Shown: positions 22,289 to 37,432 of the stretch, in pieces
How positions within the stretch are numbered: the first letter of the stretch is position 1
Layout: the number at the start of each line of letters is the position of its first letter
Origin: Arabidopsis thaliana
Lineage: Eukaryota > Streptophyta > Magnoliopsida > Brassicales > Brassicaceae
Direction of reading: 5' to 3'
DNA length: 64,000 nucleotides
NCBI RefSeq assembly: GCF_000001735.4
Contig: NC_003076.8
Location: forward strand, 17,983,835 to 18,047,834
Translations under genes and position numbers: made by a program
The notes under the pieces: model-generated
Seen by the model: only the letters and a program-made list of their open reading frames with translations
Told to the model about the DNA's origin: nothing
Database searches by the model: none

Positions 22289-22435
22289 GGCAGCTTGAAG
22301 ATTACCGCATTTATGCTTAACCGGTTCATCAATTTCGGACGCGTATTAGATGTTTACTATGCAGAAGATGATGCCTTCAAACACCACAAACGAAACTTCA
22401 AGATTATATCCATAGATCACATACACTGTGTATGA
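22289..22435 (+). pseudogene. Relic of a second terpene synthase (end of last exon)
   Basis: A 48-codon frame ending in TGA at 22433-22435 contains SLKITAFMLNRFINFGRVLD, then VYYAEDDAFKHHK. It aligns with the C-terminal end of TPS11 ([20 protein letters not shown], then [18 protein letters not shown]). The conserved spacing L-K-I-T ... R-x-L-D-V-x-Y-x-x-x-D-D-x-x-x-H is retained. The upstream part of the exon and the catalytic domain are absent. The relic sits 0.5 kb after TPS11 and 160 bp from the stop of MCM6 on the other strand. Confidence 0.75.
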
Positions 22436-22596
22436 TACACATTAAAGAGTTTAGTGATTTGGGAATATCATTTTTTTTCCTTTTTGGGTTTCGATGAAGT
22501 TTACAGAAAATTATAATCCAACAAAATTAGTTCACAATGATGAAAGATTTAAGGCTTCTACTTATGAGTTCTACAAATGTCTTACACTTAATCACA

Positions 22597-26708
<4,112 letters not shown>

Positions 26709-26767
26709 TTTTCAAATTCTACCTCACTCGAAATTTTCCTCTTCACTACCAAAAACTGTTTGCGACA

Positions 26768-26935
26768 AAAACCCTAAAATCGTTTGAACGGAAAACAAAA
26801 CCTTTCTCCACTATGGGCAAAGAAATGGCGAGCTTGTTGTGGCGGGAGTTTTAGGTGGGGTCCTCTAACATTTTCCCGCTAAAAAGTATAGCGATACGTG
26901 AATTGGGCCTAAACTTTGGGCTTATATATTGGGCT
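26768..26935 (-). promoter_or_regulatory. E2F, telo-box and site II motifs upstream of MCM6
   Basis: A perfect E2F consensus TTTCCCGC lies at 26872-26879, with a related GGCGGGAG at 26841-26848. AAACCCTAA (telo box) is at 26768-26776. Three site II elements TGGGC[C/T] are at 26904-26909, 26917-26922 and 26930-26935. All lie within about 230 bp of the MCM6 start codon. This combination is the established signature of S-phase/proliferation genes in Arabidopsis and fits the product. Confidence 0.7.
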
Positions 26936-27311
26936 TATAATTTGGACCTTTAAAATGGACCTTTTCAAATATATATTTGATCAAGACAACCATGCTTATT
27001 CTAAACTCTAAAGATAATCGATTCTGGTTATTAAGAAAATCGATAGAACAAAAAAAAGAAAACGAACCTTCACGAATGTTTTGCTATTTTTTCTTCATTA
27101 GAAATACAACTTGATAAGATCATTTGAATGTTCTGTTTACTAATTATGAACAAGTAAAACTTAAAAGATTTGTTGTTATACTATCTCTATCTTATACTTC
27201 TCTATTTATAGATTAACATAACAAATTGCCATAACAATTCTCTTGCCTATATAATTCTGAGCTCTATTCATCTTTTCACAACAAACCAAGTTTCAACAAT
27301 CAATCATAAAA

Positions 27312-28835
27312 ATGAGAACTAAATATTTTTCTTTGCTAGTGTTTATTATTGTCTTGGCTTCTAATGAAGTTATAGCCAAGAAACACTCTTCAACACCTAA
27401 ATTAAGAAGAAGTGATTTTCCAAAAGATTTTATTTTTGGAGCTGCAACGTCAGCTTACCAAGTCGAAGGAGCTGCTCATGAAGATGGTAGAGGTCCAAGT
27501 ATTTGGGATACATTCTCTGAAAAATATCCGGAGAAGATAAAAGATGGTACCAATGGATCTATTGCAAGTGATTCTTACCATCTTTACAAGGAAGATGTGG
27601 GTTTACTACATCAAATTGGTTTCGGTGCCTATAGATTCTCTATCTCGTGGTCGAGGATCTTGCCACGTGGGAATCTAAAAGGAGGTATCAACCAAGCTGG
27701 TATTGACTATTACAACAACTTGATCAATGAGCTTTTGTCTAAAGGAATTAAGCCATTCGCCACCATTTTTCATTGGGACACACCGCAAAGCCTTGAAGAT
27801 GCTTACGGAGGATTCTTTGGCGCGGAGATTGTGAATGACTTCCGCGATTATGCGGATATTTGCTTCAAGAATTTTGGAGATCGAGTGAAGCATTGGATGA
27901 CATTGAACGAACCATTAACAGTTGTGCAACAAGGATATGTTGCTGGTGTAATGGCTCCTGGAAGGTGTTCAAAATTCACAAACCCTAATTGCACCGCGGG
28001 AAATGGAGCTACCGAGCCTTATATTGTTGGTCACAACCTCATTCTTGCTCATGGAGAAGCAGTCAAAGTATATAGAGAAAAATATAAGGCATCTCAAAAA
28101 GGTCAAGTTGGTATCGCTTTGAACGCGGGTTGGAACTTGCCTTATACCGAATCAGCTGAAGATAGATTAGCTGCGGCACGAGCCATGGCCTTCACATTCG
28201 ACTATTTCATGGAGCCGCTTGTAACCGGTAAATATCCGGTTGACATGGTCAACAACGTAAAAGACGGTCGCTTACCTACATTTACTGCAAAACAATCTAA
28301 GATGTTGAAAGGATCATATGATTTCATTGGCATCAATTATTACTCATCTTCTTACGCTAAGGATGTTCCTTGCTCAAGCGAAAACGTTACATTATTCTCT
28401 GATCCTTGTGCTAGCGTCACAGGTGAAAGAGAAGGAGTGCCTATCGGTCCAAAGGCAGCATCAGATTGGCTTTTGATATATCCAAAAGGAATTCGTGATC
28501 TCCTTCTCTATGCAAAATACAAGTTCAAGGATCCTGTCATGTATATAACAGAGAATGGTAGAGATGAAGCTAGTACCGGTAAAATCGACCTTAAAGATAG
28601 TGAGAGGATCGATTACTACGCTCAACATTTGAAGATGGTTCAAGACGCTATATCAATTGGAGCCAATGTTAAAGGATTCTTTGCGTGGTCTTTGCTAGAT
28701 AATTTTGAATGGGCAACGGGCTACTCAGTCCGATTTGGACTAGTTTACGTGGATTTCAACGATGGACGTAAGAGATATCCAAAGAAATCGGCAAAATGGT
28801 TCAGAAAGTTATTGAGCGAAAAGAAAAGGAATTGA
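27312..28835 (+). CDS. BGLU13: GH1 beta-glucosidase (BGLU13), intronless
   Basis: One uninterrupted frame of 507 residues. The N-terminus (residues 1-22, [17 protein letters not shown]) is a signal peptide. [15 protein letters not shown] near 40-54 is the conserved GH1 start. The acid/base glutamate is E200 in TLNEP and the nucleophile is E414 in [15 protein letters not shown] near 456-464 is the aglycone-side motif. The catalytic machinery is intact, so a secreted or vacuolar retaining beta-glucosidase acting on plant glycosides is expected; the substrate is unknown. Most Arabidopsis GH1 genes carry about 12 introns and this one has none. It ends KKRN and has no obvious ER-retention signal. 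Recalled locus At5g44640. Confidence 0.92.
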   Translation: MRTKYFSLLVFIIVLASNEVIAKKHSSTPKLRRSDFPKDFIFGAATSAYQVEGAAHEDGRGPSIWDTFSEKYPEKIKDGTNGSIASDSYHLYKEDVGLLHQIGFGAYRFSISWSRILPRGNLKGGINQAGIDYYNNLINELLSKGIKPFATIFHWDTPQSLEDAYGGFFGAEIVNDFRDYADICFKNFGDRVKHWMTLNEPLTVVQQGYVAGVMAPGRCSKFTNPNCTAGNGATEPYIVGHNLILAHGEAVKVYREKYKASQKGQVGIALNAGWNLPYTESAEDRLAAARAMAFTFDYFMEPLVTGKYPVDMVNNVKDGRLPTFTAKQSKMLKGSYDFIGINYYSSSYAKDVPCSSENVTLFSDPCASVTGEREGVPIGPKAASDWLLIYPKGIRDLLLYAKYKFKDPVMYITENGRDEASTGKIDLKDSERIDYYAQHLKMVQDAISIGANVKGFFAWSLLDNFEWATGYSVRFGLVYVDFNDGRKRYPKKSAKWFRKLLSEKKRN

Positions 28836-29561
28836 TGAAACATGCATCATTACATTATATTAACCAACTAGGTTAATATATGCACGATGTGTAGTTTGTT
28901 TGAGTAACAATTTATCGTTCTGTTATAAATATTGTTTGGTTATCAAACTTGAATACTAAAATAGTGATTCAAATGTAAAAATTTTGTGGACACTATATTA
29001 AATGAAACATTTCCAATATTTCAAGTTTCAGTATTCTAGAATTGATAAATTAATTGTACTTTAAGAATCAAATATTTAAACAAATAGTTGATGAAATAAC
29101 ACTCTATATTGAATATTATATTAAAATAATTAAAATTATTAGTTTTTTTTGAGATATTAAAATCATGAATGCAAAATATAAAAGTTATATTATTTATTAT
29201 TTTTGATTTCATAAAATGAGTATGTATTCTTTTAGAGATAAAAGAAAAAAAGAAAAAAATTGGCAAGTTCGATGCAAAACCCCTTAAATATGGGGAATCC
29301 TAAATATGGAAAACACAATAGTAATTTTATAGTATTATCCAAGTAGCAGTTGTTCGGAGGCTATCTACATGTCTCAGCCACTCGTATTATTCTCCAATCT
29401 ATAAAAATTCAAATTTTCAATCTCCCTTTCTTAAGATTAAAAGTGGCAAAGTTGAGATTTTGATCGTCTTCTTCCTCTGGAAATTTCAATCGAAACTATA
29501 TCTTCAGAGATGCAGAATCTGTGAAATTGTAGAAACGAATTTCACATTTTTTTTTGAAGAA
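28836..29561. other. AT-rich spacer and 5' UTR of Y3IP1
   Basis: Very AT-rich spacer with no coding signal. From about 29400 the sequence becomes the leader of the next gene. An in-frame upstream extension from 29460 uses no ATG that improves the transit peptide, so it is not taken as the start. Confidence 0.5.
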
Positions 29562-31458
29562 ATGACGACGCAGATATTTCAGTTGCCGTTAAAGTACTGT
29601 GCTTCGAGTTTTTCTTCCACCGGCCAACGGAATTACGGTGCTTCTTCTTCGCCGTCTCCGATTGTAATTTGTAAGAGTAATGGAATTTCCGATGGTCTTT
29701 GGGTGAAGCGGAGGAAGAACAATCGGAGATTTGGTAGTTTAATAGTTAAGCAGGAGAAAGGAGACGTGACGGAGATTCGAGTTCCGGTTCCGTTAACTTT
29801 GGAGCAACAAGAGAAGGAGAAACAAAATCGAGATGATGAAGAAGATGAAATCGATGAAGGAGATGTAGATCCTGAAGATCTCAAATACGTCAATGAAATC
29901 AAACGGGTTCGTGATTCCTTTGGCTGAGTGAAATTGTAGATAGTTGAATCAGATTGTACTGAAGTATTTTGTGTGTGTTTAGGTAATTGAGCTTCTTAGG
30001 AGGAATAGAGATATGATCTTCAGTGAGGTAAGCTACATTTTCATGGTTCTGTGTTGGTTTTTAGTATTGGTTTTGATTAAGCCCGAGCTTTGTGTGTGTT
30101 TGCATATTATAGGTTAAGTTGACTATTATGATTGAGGATCCAAGGGAACTGGAAAGAAGGAGGCTTCTTGGAATAGAAGATGCAGATACTCCAAGCAGAG
30201 ATGATTTGGCTGAAGCCTTGGAACAGGTGATATATATTATTATCTTGAGTCTGCCATTACCTTAATAGTAAACTTAAGTGTGTTGTGTGACTGGTACATG
30301 AGCCATATAGACATCAGTTTTCTGCTGAGGGTGAAAATGAACTCATATATGGCTCAAGGAGGGTCTACAGAATGCTGTTGTAAATCAGTTGGTTACTGTT
30401 GAGTAAGAGTGTTGTACAGCTTATTACAGTCTTTACATGGAAACACTGCTCAACCAACCTTTTGTTGAGTTGCTTTCATACTTAGATCTGTCACATATCT
30501 GGTTTCAAGTAACATTGTGATGGCTAGTCTAATATATAAGCTAAGTATGCAAAACTGTTCCAAGGCGTAACTGTGCTTGTGATAGAAATCTCACTTGACA
30601 ACACCAAGTTGAGCAGTTTGCTCTTTGTAGCGACATGGGGTTATTAAGTGGCATTAGTATGAAGATCCTTAAAAATGAATTGATTGCTTTACACAGGTAA
30701 ATGATGGGAAAATCCCTAAAGATCGTGCAACTCTTCGGATGCTGCATGAGGAAATGATCCGTTGGCCAAATTTAGAGGTACCTCTTCTTTGTACCTCACA
30801 ATTGTTTTTTGTTGCCTATTGGTGGGACTGATAGGAAGAAACTGCCTTAGGCAATATAAATCTATAATGACATCTCTCCTTAGGCAATTTAAATCCATAA
30901 TCCGTAATGGTTCCTATTGATGCTAGAAACTATAATGGAAGAGATCTCTTTTCTTTTGTGTAACTCTGGTGACGGCTATATACATTTAGTTAGTTAGCTA
31001 AGCAGAACTCTGTTTTAAAGCCCTATCTTAACACCTTATCTTATTTATCTTATAAGGTTGAGGTTTCAAAGAAGCAACGAGGAAAGTCAATGTACGCTAA
31101 ATCCACAGACACTGGAATAGATCCAAAAGAAGCAGCCAAGAGACTCAACGTCGAATGGGATTCAGCTGCTGCAATTGAAGAAGTCGATGTCGATGATGAA
31201 CAAGGAGTAGTAACCAAAGTCGCGGTTTGTTCCCATATCACTCTCAAACACTTTCACAGCTTTGACCTGGAAATCGTTATTCTTTCACAACATTTTAAGC
31301 GTTCCGTATTTGACTTTTTGAAATCTGATTGATATTTCTCCTGCCTTTTGTTCTTAATCCGTTTGCAGGGCTATGGAGCGTTGTACTTCGTCTCAGCTTT
31401 ACCAGTTATCATTGGTATCTCTGTTGTATTAATTTTGTTTTACAATTCCCTACAGTAG
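29562..31458 (+). CDS. Y3IP1: Chloroplast Ycf3-interacting protein 1 / CEST
   Basis: Six exons (29562-29906, 29983-30027, 30113-30226, 30697-30777, 31057-31224, 31369-31458) give 280 residues. The start chosen is ATG 29562 because it heads a Ser-rich, basic chloroplast transit-like sequence (MTTQIFQLPLKYCASSFSS). The middle is acidic and helical (EEDEIDEGDVDPEDL, then VIELLRRNRDMIFSEVKL). A single C-terminal membrane span, ALYFVSALPVIIGISVVLIL, ends a few residues before the stop. The protein is known as a thylakoid protein that works with Ycf3 in photosystem I assembly, and it was also described as a chloroplast stress-tolerance protein (CEST). Recalled locus At5g44650; recognition is by overall sequence and position. 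Confidence 0.85.
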
Positions 31459-31975
31459 AGTCAAATCCATTTAGTTGTTATACACACCACCACCAATGAC
31501 CCATCATTGATGTTTTGTAACTTAAGAACATGAAATGAGTTTTTCAATTATTTAATCATCTTCTTCCTTATACAACGGCTTGTGGTCTGCACAAATTCCA
31601 GGTAAAGTACTCCAAAACCTTCGGTAATATTAAAATAAATGTGGTTCGTGCGAGCATATCTATCATGATCAGATCCTGTCTCAATCTTGGGCATAGTCTC
31701 ATGTCAACGATGTTAAATATTTTAAAGCTTATATTATTTGTTTATGTTTATAGTAATAAAGTCAATAACCTTTGGCTGAGACTAATACGCAGGAAACGAA
31801 AAAAAAGCTGGACGTGCATATCATGACTCAGTGTAGCTACCTTAAGCCACCAAACGTGCGGTCCATGCTTACTCTCTGTGGCTCTGTATAAGTATTCATC
31901 TTCTCTTTAGCACTAAGACTTAGCCATTTGTCAATTTCTCTTCTTACAGATCGAGATTTCAGGTCGGAAAATAAA

Positions 31976-33247
31976 ATGGTGGCTGCAGTACTTATGCCAA
32001 CTATTAGTTTCAGAGACGAAAGTGCTCGCGAGGATTGGCAAGTTCTAAGCAGAAACGATTCAAAGAAGAAGATTCTAGTCAAGCAAACGAGTATGATGCA
32101 ATCCGAGAGAGAGATATCGATGGATCCGAAATCAATCAGGTCGTTGTCTATGTCGGGTTCGTTGAGAAGGAACGATAGCTTCGATATGGTTCGTTTACCG
32201 GCAATGTCACCTCCTAGAGACTTAGATTCGCCTATGCCTCTTCCTTTGCAGCCAGTGCAGACTACTGGTTCTCCTAAACAACGTTCAGGTCTCATGCGGG
32301 CGCTCAGAAACAGGGAACAAGACAGCCTCCCAAACTCTCCTAAACAACGTTCAGGTCTCATGCGGGCGTTCAGAAACAAGGACCAAGACAGCCTTCCAAA
32401 CTCAACCACTGGTTCTCCTAAACAACGTTCAGGTCTCATGCGGGCCCTCAGAAACAAGGAACAAGACAGCCTCCCAAACTCAACCACTGGTTCTCCAAAA
32501 CAACGTTCAGGTCTCATGCGGGCCCTCAGAAACAAGGAACAAGACTCGTCTTCGGCGTCGTACAAGAGAAGCAAATCTTGTGGGTCTACTAGCAAGACAC
32601 TCTCTCATAAGAGCAGCGGAATCAGAAACTCTTTCTTCATTAAAACCGATTCGAACAAGAGCATCAGCAATAATAGTACATTAGAAGACAGATTCAAATG
32701 CAACGCTCTGTGTTTATTCCTCCCCGGTTTCAGTAAAGGAAAACCGATCAGATCATCACAGAAAGACGATTCTTCTTCCTTCACCCGAACCACCACGATG
32801 ACGAGATCATCATCCTCTACCATTACCGTTTCAAGAACAGTCTCCGTCAGAGAATCCACCACCACTACCACAGTGATCTCCGCTCGAGCTTCAATGGAGA
32901 AATTCGATTGCGGCTCATATACTTCGGAATCCTGCGGAGAGGAAGGAGGAAATCACTTCTTTGACTTACCGTCCGAGCTAATCAAAAGTGGTTCAGGTGA
33001 TAACGACCATGACGAACCGGTTTCAGCGGCTTTCGTGTTCGACAAGGAACCTGTTGAGAAAGAGATCAAAGGTGTTTTAAAGGTTTCTGGTTCGAAAAAC
33101 AGAAAAGCAATGGAGTCTCCTTCACTGCGTCAGGTTCGATTCTCCACATCATCGCCGGTTTCATACCCGACGTCTCCGGCGATCTCTCCACGGTTATTAG
33201 AAGCCACCAAGAATTTTAATGCTTTCTTGGAAGCTCAAGCCGTTTAA
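31976..33247 (+). CDS. Plant-specific basic Ser-rich protein with tandem repeats, function unknown
   Basis: A single exon encodes 423 residues from ATG 31976 (MVAAVLMPTISF). The frame is open further upstream but without an ATG. Residues about 99-190 hold four near-identical units with core SPKQRSGLMRALRNKEQDSL, separated by NSTTG linkers. The rest is Ser/Thr-rich and basic (KRSKSCGSTSK, then TRTTTMTRSSSS), with a cysteine-containing CNALCLFLPGF segment and a conserved-looking C-terminal end (LRQVRFSTSSP, then LLEATKNFNAFLEAQAV). No catalytic domain, signal peptide or membrane span is evident. Low-complexity Ser/Arg stretches suggest phosphorylation targets, but that is inference. I recall the locus as At5g44660, an uncharacterised protein. 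Confidence 0.85.
   Translation: MVAAVLMPTISFRDESAREDWQVLSRNDSKKKILVKQTSMMQSEREISMDPKSIRSLSMSGSLRRNDSFDMVRLPAMSPPRDLDSPMPLPLQPVQTTGSPKQRSGLMRALRNREQDSLPNSPKQRSGLMRAFRNKDQDSLPNSTTGSPKQRSGLMRALRNKEQDSLPNSTTGSPKQRSGLMRALRNKEQDSSSASYKRSKSCGSTSKTLSHKSSGIRNSFFIKTDSNKSISNNSTLEDRFKCNALCLFLPGFSKGKPIRSSQKDDSSSFTRTTTMTRSSSSTITVSRTVSVRESTTTTTVISARASMEKFDCGSYTSESCGEEGGNHFFDLPSELIKSGSGDNDHDEPVSAAFVFDKEPVEKEIKGVLKVSGSKNRKAMESPSLRQVRFSTSSPVSYPTSPAISPRLLEATKNFNAFLEAQAV
32267..32560 (+). repeat. In-frame coding tandem repeat (4 units of 66-78 bp)
   Basis: AAACAACGTTCAGGTCTCATGC recurs with starts at 32276, 32342, 32420 and 32498, giving spacings of 66, 78 and 78 bp. The first spacing lacks the 12-bp CAACCACTGGTT-type linker. 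The units are nearly identical at the nucleotide level, so the expansion is recent, and all spacings are multiples of three. Confidence 0.9.
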
Positions 33248-35374
33248 ATGATGGACTCTTAACTACAATATAAAATATAAGCTGTAATATACCAAAGTCT
33301 TGCTAAATATTTTTCTTTGGGAAATTAATATCGTTTTTCACCTCCGAGAAAACTAACATTTTTACTCCATATTGTTGATATACTTTTCAATAATGGATGT
33401 GGTACACTTTTCTAGTTTGATTTAGTTCTCGATTGGTTTAAGTAAAGTTTCTTTGTAATTTGTAAAAGTAAACGTTAAAGACAAATAAATTTTCTTTTAC
33501 CATTTGCGCTTTAAACTAAACGCAAATGCAAAGTATTCTAGATCTTAGCCAGGACCGGACTTATAAAGATCAGTTTCAAACTAAGTTCAAATCTCATTAG
33601 GTTTGGGTCTTGCTAGTTGCTAGGAATCTGGCCATCCTACAAAGACACATGTTTGGCCATCCTAGTTTGGTCCTACCTTGCAACGGTGTATCTATGTGCA
33701 ATGGTTTTTAAATTGGTCCCAAATTTAGAACTCTAAACTAGAGATGCACGATTTATATAGGAGTACAAGAGAGTCAAAGATAATAAGTACATATTAATAC
33801 AAATCTTTCAAGAAATATATTTTGCCTTAATTATATTAATACAAGAAATAGATTTTGTCTATTAACTTTTTCTTTCCAATTTATAGAAAACTCGTTGAAA
33901 TAGCTTGGTTGCTTTCTTTAGTGGACGACGAATAACAATTTAATAGAACCAAAATTAAACTAGTGGTTTAAATGGAAACTGTAGATTTGCAGAGAATATC
34001 ACAGCTGCAAAGATCATGTAGTTTCGACTAGTTCTATTAAATGTTGTCTCCGACAAAATTGATAAGCATATTAAATGATTTAAGTCCGTCCATTACAACA
34101 ATCATTATGGGCAAAATTCAATCACCTTACAAAATTACTAAATTTGTGAGTCGATCGATATTAATGTAAGGGAAGTAATGGTAGGGTTCGTGAATGTGCT
34201 AGAAATTGTTTTTACGTACCTTGTTTGCATTAGAATTAAATGCTGAACCGTCGGTGTACATTCCCTATTTATCAATCTCTTGTTTCTATTTTTATTTTTA
34301 TCATTAACTTTGAGATTAATTTCATAATTTGTTAAATGATTAGATGAATAAGTGTTGTCGGTATTAGGAGATTTGTTGATTGGGAATAATGTGTATGATT
34401 GTTGAGCATTTGGCACCAATGAGGACTTTCCAGCGTTTGCGACAATTAACAACCACGAAACTTGGAAGGACACTTTTTTCTGGGGTCTACACTAACACTT
34501 GTGAATTTTATAAAAACAAATTAAAAACAAAATAACCTTTCTCTTTTAGTAATAGTTATAAGAAAATTTTGTAAACAAAACAAGATACTTTACTAGAGTT
34601 TAGCTAAATTGTAAACTGGAAAATAAAATTTGTTAATGATAATTTATGGAACAACTATTAGCAAATGAAAGCAAAAAAAAAATTTATTTGCAGAGCTAAT
34701 TTGTTAAATGGAAAGATAAATTTAGAGCTAATTTGGTAAATGTAAATACAAATTTATTAAAGATAATTTATGAAATACTACTTTTAGTAAATGATAAAAA
34801 AATCTTAAAATAATATGGAAGTGAAATCTATCCGCTATTTTATTAACGTTGCAATTTTGCAAAAATAGAGTTTTATACAGAAATGGGTTATGTGTTTACA
34901 TGTTTGATAAAAGAAAAAAGTATTTTTTTTAAAGTAGTTGTGTTTACTAAATTTTTTAAAATGAAATACTAAACGATTTTCACAATTTCCATATGAAACA
35001 AATATGATCATTGTGCATTGCAAATATTCGAGTATTTACTATTTAGTGACTCAATTATGAGAAAGAAAATGTGGAAACTTTTAATTAACACGACAAAGAT
35101 CCATGGAAGACCACAACAACTTTCACTAATTTATATAAAGCACTTTTCCATAAATAACGGAAAAAATTATAAAGCCCATAAAAAAGATGCTTATATACCA
35201 AGAATCTGAGCTGTATGATGATCTCTATGTACGAACCCATTTTATAATACAATAAAAGAATATACTAAACAAAAAACCATGAAAATTGTTACATTCGCCT
35301 AAATAATACTCTAAAAGATTTACGTTACAACGCATAATGATGATAACATGTCTTTAACCATTCTTCTCCTGCCT
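33248..35374. other. AT-rich spacer with weak short repeats
   Basis: No supported gene. From about 34610 to 34800 a diverged direct repeat carries GCTAATTTGTTAAATG / GCTAATTTGGTAAATG and twice AAAGATAATTTATGAAA-like text. The 111-codon minus frame at 34138-34473 has no recognisable domain. Confidence 0.5.
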
Positions 35375-37432
35375 TCATTGTCTCGTCCTAAGCAAGCGAT
35401 CTCCAATCGTCCTAATCTCAAACGTCTTCACCGCGAGACCAATATCACGCATTGTGGTATCAAGCACGTAAGGATTGTTCTCATGAACGATACGGGTACC
35501 GTTATAAAGATGACGACAAGGCTCACGACGCTGCGAGATTGAACCATGGTAGTGAAAATAGCGTATTTTCCCTTCCGCTCTGTGATACGTCTTCCCTTGT
35601 AGATGCTGAGACATGTGAACCCCTGTCGCAAATACGTTCCGCGGTTGAACCGCATACTTCCTATCCCGTCGTGGTACTTTCTTCACATCTCTATACGCCA
35701 ATTTCTCAAATCCCCATTTCCTGAAAAACAACACACAATCACATATCAATCATCCAAGAACAAAGATCCACCTAAATAGTAAACATCACAGTTAAAAAAC
35801 CCTACAGGCCTACATAGTCGCATTTAGAATGTAAACACATACATACCCATCAATGTCTAGCTAATTCTGAACTATATCTGGTAACTTTGGAACCTAAAAT
35901 CTAGAAACTTTGAAACAAGTAACCTCAGGACCTAAAGACACAATCCTAGAGACACTGATTCAAATTTACATTGACAATTACACAAACCCATCAACATCAA
36001 ATCCAACCCAATCTCGAATTGGTTTACATAAAAATAGAAATCTAAAAAAGCTAGAATCTTTGAAAACAACTCTCACCCACATGGACCAAGCACTGAAACA
36101 CACTAATGACAAAAGTGTACAAAAAAAAAAGCTCTTTTTACATGTAAATGAATCAGATTCTAAATGCTTAAACCAAATCTATGATTAATCAAATAAAAAC
36201 CCAAACTTTGAAATTTACCTGTAAGTCCTCGCCGGACCATCACCGTCGTAACAAAGCTGACTACTCATAGGCATCTGTTCAATAGTAAACTGAGAATATT
36301 CCTCCAAAGATACCATCACCGACGAAATCGAACTCTTCGCCGGAACATAAATAAACTCATCAACATCGAAGAAAAACATCCACTTCGCCATGAATCTATA
36401 CCTATGCAAACAATCATTCACCACCATGAATTGATTATGATAATAACCATCAAATCTCTCTTGTTCTCTAATATCATGAACAGTAACTCTCCCAAGCTCT
36501 ATCCATGGCTTTAAAACCTCAAACACTTCCTCTGTAATCCCTCCGGCGTCATGTAGAACAAAATGAGATCTTTCACCGAAGAACCTTACATGGTAAGCGA
36601 TCCATTCTCTGATTCTCTGTGGTGATAAGTTGCCGTAGAGAGAAGATCCACAATAGAGATAATCGTACTTCTCTCGCCGGCGGAGATTGGATTCGTAGAG
36701 AGCAAAATCGACGGTGTTTGGAGTTTCGGTGAGTACCGGAATTGAATCGGTGATGTTCCGGTCTGTATCTCCGGTGGTTGCGTGGAGGAGAAGAGTACCT
36801 CCGGTGTTTTTAGGGTTTATCACGGTGTTTGACGGAAAAGTACAGTTTACGACGACGGTTGTGTAAACTCTACCGTAACCCCAATCGGTTAAGATTTTGG
36901 TACCGTCGGTTAAAATCCGGTTATCGGATTGGTTTAGTGGAATCCATTCGCAACGGTAAGTGGGATGAGAGTAAACGTGAAGTGGTTTAGATGATAAACC
37001 GATAACGGCGAATGTGTTAACGCCGCCTCTGTAAGCGTTCATTAACACGAAGTTATAAGCTGCCCAGCCGTAACCAGTAAACGTCCGTTTAATAACGCCG
37101 TTATTTAACACCTTCTCTTCAGTTAACGGCTGTTTCGTAACGCCGTTATCCAACACCGGCTTCTCAGTTAACTTGACAGCGTTATCTAAGACTGGCTTTT
37201 CGACGACGGTGGTGAAGTTGACGGAGGTGGAGTTTACGGCGATGCGTGAGATGCAGAAACGGAGTTCGGAAGCGGAGATGGAGAAAGAAGAAGGTAGAAA
37301 AGGGAGGAGAGTAGCTAAAGTGCAGAGAACGAGTAACGCCATTAGAGCTAGCTTAAGCTCGGCGGAGAAGTTCCATAAGAAACAGATGAGGAGGTTTTTG
37401 TCTTTAGTGTTTTGGTCTCTCTCTTTAGCCAT
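35375..37432 (-). CDS. GALS2: Galactan beta-1,4-galactosyltransferase GALS2 (GT92)
   Basis: Two exons (37432-36219 and 35720-35375) give 519 residues. A short cytosolic tail is followed by a type II membrane anchor (about 25-47, LKLALMALLVLCTLATLLPF), a stem region, and a GT92 (DUF23) domain. The metal-binding DxD is DVD at 356-358 within FFFDVDEFIYV. Further conserved segments are WIAYHVRFFGERSHFVLHDA and, after the intron, KYAVQPRNVFATGVH and RYFHYHGSIS. GALS enzymes extend beta-1,4-galactan side chains of rhamnogalacturonan I in the Golgi. The stem (residues about 78-116) contains three related units, EKPVLDNAV, EKPVLDNGV and EKVLNNGV. Recalled locus At5g44670. Confidence 0.92.

Noticed and set aside
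31837-32595. 252-codon minus-strand frame with repeated CSLFLRARMRPERC units
   Set aside because: It is the antisense reading of the tandem repeats in the plus-strand basic protein gene, so its repetition is inherited.
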